NCBI GenBank assembly: GCA_902462525.1
Contig: CABQCA010000122.1
Location: forward strand, 1-7,018
Source of the DNA: an uncultured Porphyromonadaceae bacterium
GTDB lineage: Bacteria; Bacteroidota; Bacteroidia; Bacteroidales; Muribaculaceae
DNA length: 7,018 nucleotides
Reading direction: 5' to 3'
A program made the translations under genes and the position numbers. The notes under the pieces are model-generated. The model was not told the DNA's origin. It made no database searches and saw only the letters and a program-made list of their open reading frames with translations. This document shows, one piece after another, positions 5,462 to 7,018 of the stretch (position 1 is its first letter; the number at the start of each line of letters is the position of its first letter).

Positions 5462-6475
5462 ATTAACAGGCACTTTCTTCTTGTCGAGAGCTATTGCGAT
5501 GAATGTGAATATGCCCAGCCCGATGATAAGCAGGGTGTTGCAGCCCAGCACAAGGTTGGCGAAGGCGCTGCCTTCGGTCGTGCCGAGACCGTAGATGCTA
5601 AGGCCGAAGATGGTAGCCCACTGCCATGGACCGATGCCGCCGTTCGACGGCACACCCATCGAAATCGAAGAAAGCACCCACACCACCAGCGCGGCCTGAA
5701 TGCCGTGCTGCCCCACTATTTCGGCGGTGAAGGGGAAGGCGTAGAAAGCCAGATAGTTCTGCAGGAAATAGCACCCCCACAGCGCCACAGTCAGCAACAG
5801 CCACAACCCTTTGCCGGGCATTTTCACCACCACGGCGAAGCCTTGCCAAAGTTCGCGGACGGCTGTCTGAATCTTCACTATGCGCGGATTGTCGGTCTTC
5901 CGGGCCATGAATATCCACAAAGCGGCCACAAGAACCGCGGCCCCGCACCACAGCCAGGGTGACTCGAGCAGCGCGGCGATGGCTTCGAGGCTTTTGCCGT
6001 TCTCATGAAGGTAGCTCAGAATAGTGCTGCGCGACACCACAAATGCCAGCAGAGTAAGCAGCAGCACGGTGAATGTGTCGGCCAGACGGTCGGCCACCAT
6101 GGAGCCGAAAACAGTGGTGAAAGGCGCTTTCTGACGCTGAGCTATGTAGCCTGTACGCCACACCTCGCCCAGGCGCGGAAATACGAGATTGACGGCGTAA
6201 GTGCCGAAAATACTGTAGATGAGCGCATGCTTCGGCGCATCGATGCCGAGGGCCTTCAGCTGTATGCCCCAGCGGAAAGCGCGCACTATGTGCGACACCA
6301 CCGCCATGGCCATGCCGGCGGCAATCCAGCGGAAATCGCACTGCGTGCGGATAATCTCCATCATCTCGCCGAAATTTATGCCGGTGAAGAGCAGATAGCA
6401 GAGTCCGATGCTGATTATCAGCGGTATACCATATTTCATAAGCTGTCCCATCCGGGAGCTTTTCTTTTTTTCCAT
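5453..6475 (-). CDS. Flippase-like / lysylphosphatidylglycerol-synthase TM-domain protein (UPF0104, YbhN/AglD-like)
   Basis: A 340-residue integral inner-membrane protein with about eight or nine hydrophobic segments (near 15-31, 50-64, 83-99, 133-148, 173-190, 223-245, 258-274 and 305-330, plus weaker ones). Hallmarks of the LPG_synthase_TM family are present: VRAFRWG (64-70), NLVFPRLGEVWR (96-107), VADRLAD (127-133) and MGVPSNGGIGPWQ (273-285). It lacks the soluble aminoacyl-transferase domain of MprF, so it is the stand-alone membrane form. Such proteins are thought to move or help make lipids or lipid-linked sugars; the substrate here is unknown. The frame opens at a GTG at 6595, but the extra 40 residues are atypical and the -7 box at 6497-6504 would lie inside them. 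ATG 6475 (MEKKK, a normal cytoplasmic basic start) is preferred. Confidence 0.87.
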   Translation of the reverse strand: MEKKKSSRMGQLMKYGIPLIISIGLCYLLFTGINFGEMMEIIRTQCDFRWIAAGMAMAVVSHIVRAFRWGIQLKALGIDAPKHALIYSIFGTYAVNLVFPRLGEVWRTGYIAQRQKAPFTTVFGSMVADRLADTFTVLLLTLLAFVVSRSTILSYLHENGKSLEAIAALLESPWLWCGAAVLVAALWIFMARKTDNPRIVKIQTAVRELWQGFAVVVKMPGKGLWLLLTVALWGCYFLQNYLAFYAFPFTAEIVGQHGIQAALVVWVLSSISMGVPSNGGIGPWQWATIFGLSIYGLGTTEGSAFANLVLGCNTLLIIGLGIFTFIAIALDKKKVPVNQL

Positions 6476-6496
6476 GACAGTGTGCGGTTTAGAGTG

Positions 6497-6504
6497 CAAA
6501 TATA
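6497..6504 (-). promoter_or_regulatory. Bacteroidota-type -7 promoter box for the flippase-like gene
   Basis: The minus strand reads TATATTTG, a perfect match to TAnnTTTG, 21 bases before the ATG. This predicts a short leader of roughly 15 bases. No good TTTG is seen at the expected 19-21-base distance upstream; that place is partly occupied by the inverted repeat at 6520-6536. Confidence 0.65.
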
Positions 6505-6519
6505 CACAATTTTTCGCAG

Positions 6520-6536
6520 TTGCCGCACGTCGGCAA
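6520..6536. promoter_or_regulatory. Inverted repeat TTGCCG-N5-CGGCAA, possible operator
   Basis: A perfect 6-bp dyad with half-site centres 11 bp apart lies 15 bases upstream of the flippase-gene -7 box, about where the -33 element belongs. The arrangement suits a dimeric regulator binding one DNA face. No binding protein is identified. Confidence 0.4.
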
Positions 6537-6589
6537 AAAAGCAAGTGGTGGATAAGGAGCAGATATTGGTCGGTTTGTCGCAAAAGGAG

Positions 6590-6623
6590 TGCCACAAGGA
6601 AGAAAATTTGTAATTTTGTGGCA
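6590..6623. promoter_or_regulatory. Long-arm inverted repeat TGCCACAA-N18-TTGTGGCA overlapping the regulator promoter
   Basis: Perfect 8-bp arms at 6590-6597 and 6616-6623 flank 18 bases. The right arm overlaps the last three bases of the -7 box TAATTTTG, so an occupied site would interfere with that promoter. A smaller AAAATT-TGT-AATTTT dyad (6603-6617) is nested within. Most or all of it lies upstream of the likely transcript start, so it is better read as a DNA site than as an RNA hairpin. Confidence 0.45.
6611..6618 (+). promoter_or_regulatory. Bacteroidota-type -7 promoter box for the AraC-type regulator
   Basis: TAATTTTG matches TAnnTTTG exactly and lies 20 bases before the ATG at 6639. 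No clear -33 TTTG is seen at the usual distance. A weak basal promoter that needs an activator, or that is autoregulated, would fit. Confidence 0.6.
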
Positions 6624-6638
6624 TAATTCTTCGAAAAA

Positions 6639-7018
6639 ATGGATTCTCATCTTTCTAAAACTGTTCAGGCACTCGCCTCTGTCTCCGCCGATTTCAGCCA
6701 CTTGGAAAACGACTGTCTTCTGGTACATTTCGACTACGATATGAGCCGCCGCCTCTCCGACATGGAGCTTGTGCGAAGCACCGTCGAGGGAATGATGTGT
6801 ATCATCCTGCTTAAAGGCACGCTGAACATCGACATCAACTCCGACAAGCACACCGTCAGCGAGCCTTCGCTGATAGTGGCCTCGCCGGGCACGCTGCTCT
6901 TCATCGACAGCCCCGACTGGAACGAAATCGAGGCATGGTGCCTCGCCATTTCGCGCGAGTTTCTTCAGAATATAAACATATCGTTCGCAGCTATTTCGGG
7001 CGAGACTTTCGTATCGAA
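6639..7018 (+). CDS. AraC-family-like transcriptional regulator, N-terminal sensor part (cut by window edge)
   Basis: An open frame of 126 codons begins at the ATG at 6639, with an in-frame TAA at 6624-6626, and runs off the window. The visible residues look like the cupin-type ligand-binding half of a Bacteroidota AraC regulator: alternating strands with MMCIILLKGTLNIDINSDKHTV (about 52-73), SEPSLIVASPGTLLFIDS (74-91) and a helix-bearing LAISREFLQNINISF (102-116). Such proteins normally end in a two-helix-turn-helix AraC DNA-binding domain of about 100 residues, which would lie beyond 7018 and is not seen. The assignment therefore rests on the sensor half alone. It is the only plus-strand gene and is divergent from the flippase-like gene. 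Dyads in the shared upstream region could be its operators or those of another factor. Confidence 0.68.
   Translation, partial: MDSHLSKTVQALASVSADFSHLENDCLLVHFDYDMSRRLSDMELVRSTVEGMMCIILLKGTLNIDINSDKHTVSEPSLIVASPGTLLFIDSPDWNEIEAWCLAISREFLQNINISFAAISGETFVS

Noticed and set aside
6476..6595. 40-residue N-terminal extension of the flippase-like protein from a GTG
   Set aside because: The extension spans the TATATTTG promoter box and the dyad at 6520-6536, is not hydrophobic or family-like, and the ATG at 6475 gives a normal start.

Overview
The window looks like chromosomal DNA of a gut-type member of the order Bacteroidales (phylum Bacteroidota), possibly Muribaculaceae-like. Three things point there. 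The base composition is moderately GC-rich, with AT-rich intergenic gaps. Upstream regions carry the Bacteroidota -7 promoter element TAnnTTTG (TATTTTTG, TATATTTG, TAATTTTG) and no clear Shine-Dalgarno sites. The gene content also fits: a TGS-type nucleoside kinase, a carboxy(nor)spermidine dehydrogenase and a YbhN-type flippase-like protein. The family placement is an inference, because there is no rRNA or other marker gene here.

Layout, read right to left because all but one gene lie on the minus strand. At the right edge, a plus-strand AraC-type regulator (6639 to the window end, 3' truncated) is divergent from a polytopic UPF0104/LPG-synthase-TM-like membrane protein (5453-6475). The 163-bp divergent gap holds a -7 box for each gene and two inverted repeats. 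Next come a carboxynorspermidine/carboxyspermidine dehydrogenase (4097-5293, alternative spermidine pathway), a Kdo/LPS-kinase-like protein (3197-3940) and a TGS/nucleoside kinase (1530-3191). The last two are 5 bp apart and form a clear two-gene unit. A membrane-anchored TPR protein (736-1383) follows with its own promoter and a textbook intrinsic terminator (689-716). The left edge holds the N-terminal 162 codons of a MATE-family efflux transporter (486 down to the window edge).

The genes are ordinary housekeeping, envelope or transport genes, and I see no defence system, mobile element, CRISPR array or RNA gene. What the gene annotation does not explain is the intergenic DNA. The gaps at 487-735 and 5294-5452 share a modular element in the same order and orientation: an 8-bp array of TTAGGAGG-like units, an 8-bp array of GCTGACnG units, a C-rich linker ending CCCCT, and a core AACTRTTATCYTRACTTTTT. 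The gap at 3941-4096 has the core too. In two of the three gaps the element ends in a stem-loop with CAACTT/AAGTTG arms placed on or against the stop codon of the upstream gene. This looks like a dispersed intergenic repeat family, and it is the most interesting feature of the window. No intergenic stretch exceeds 300 bases.
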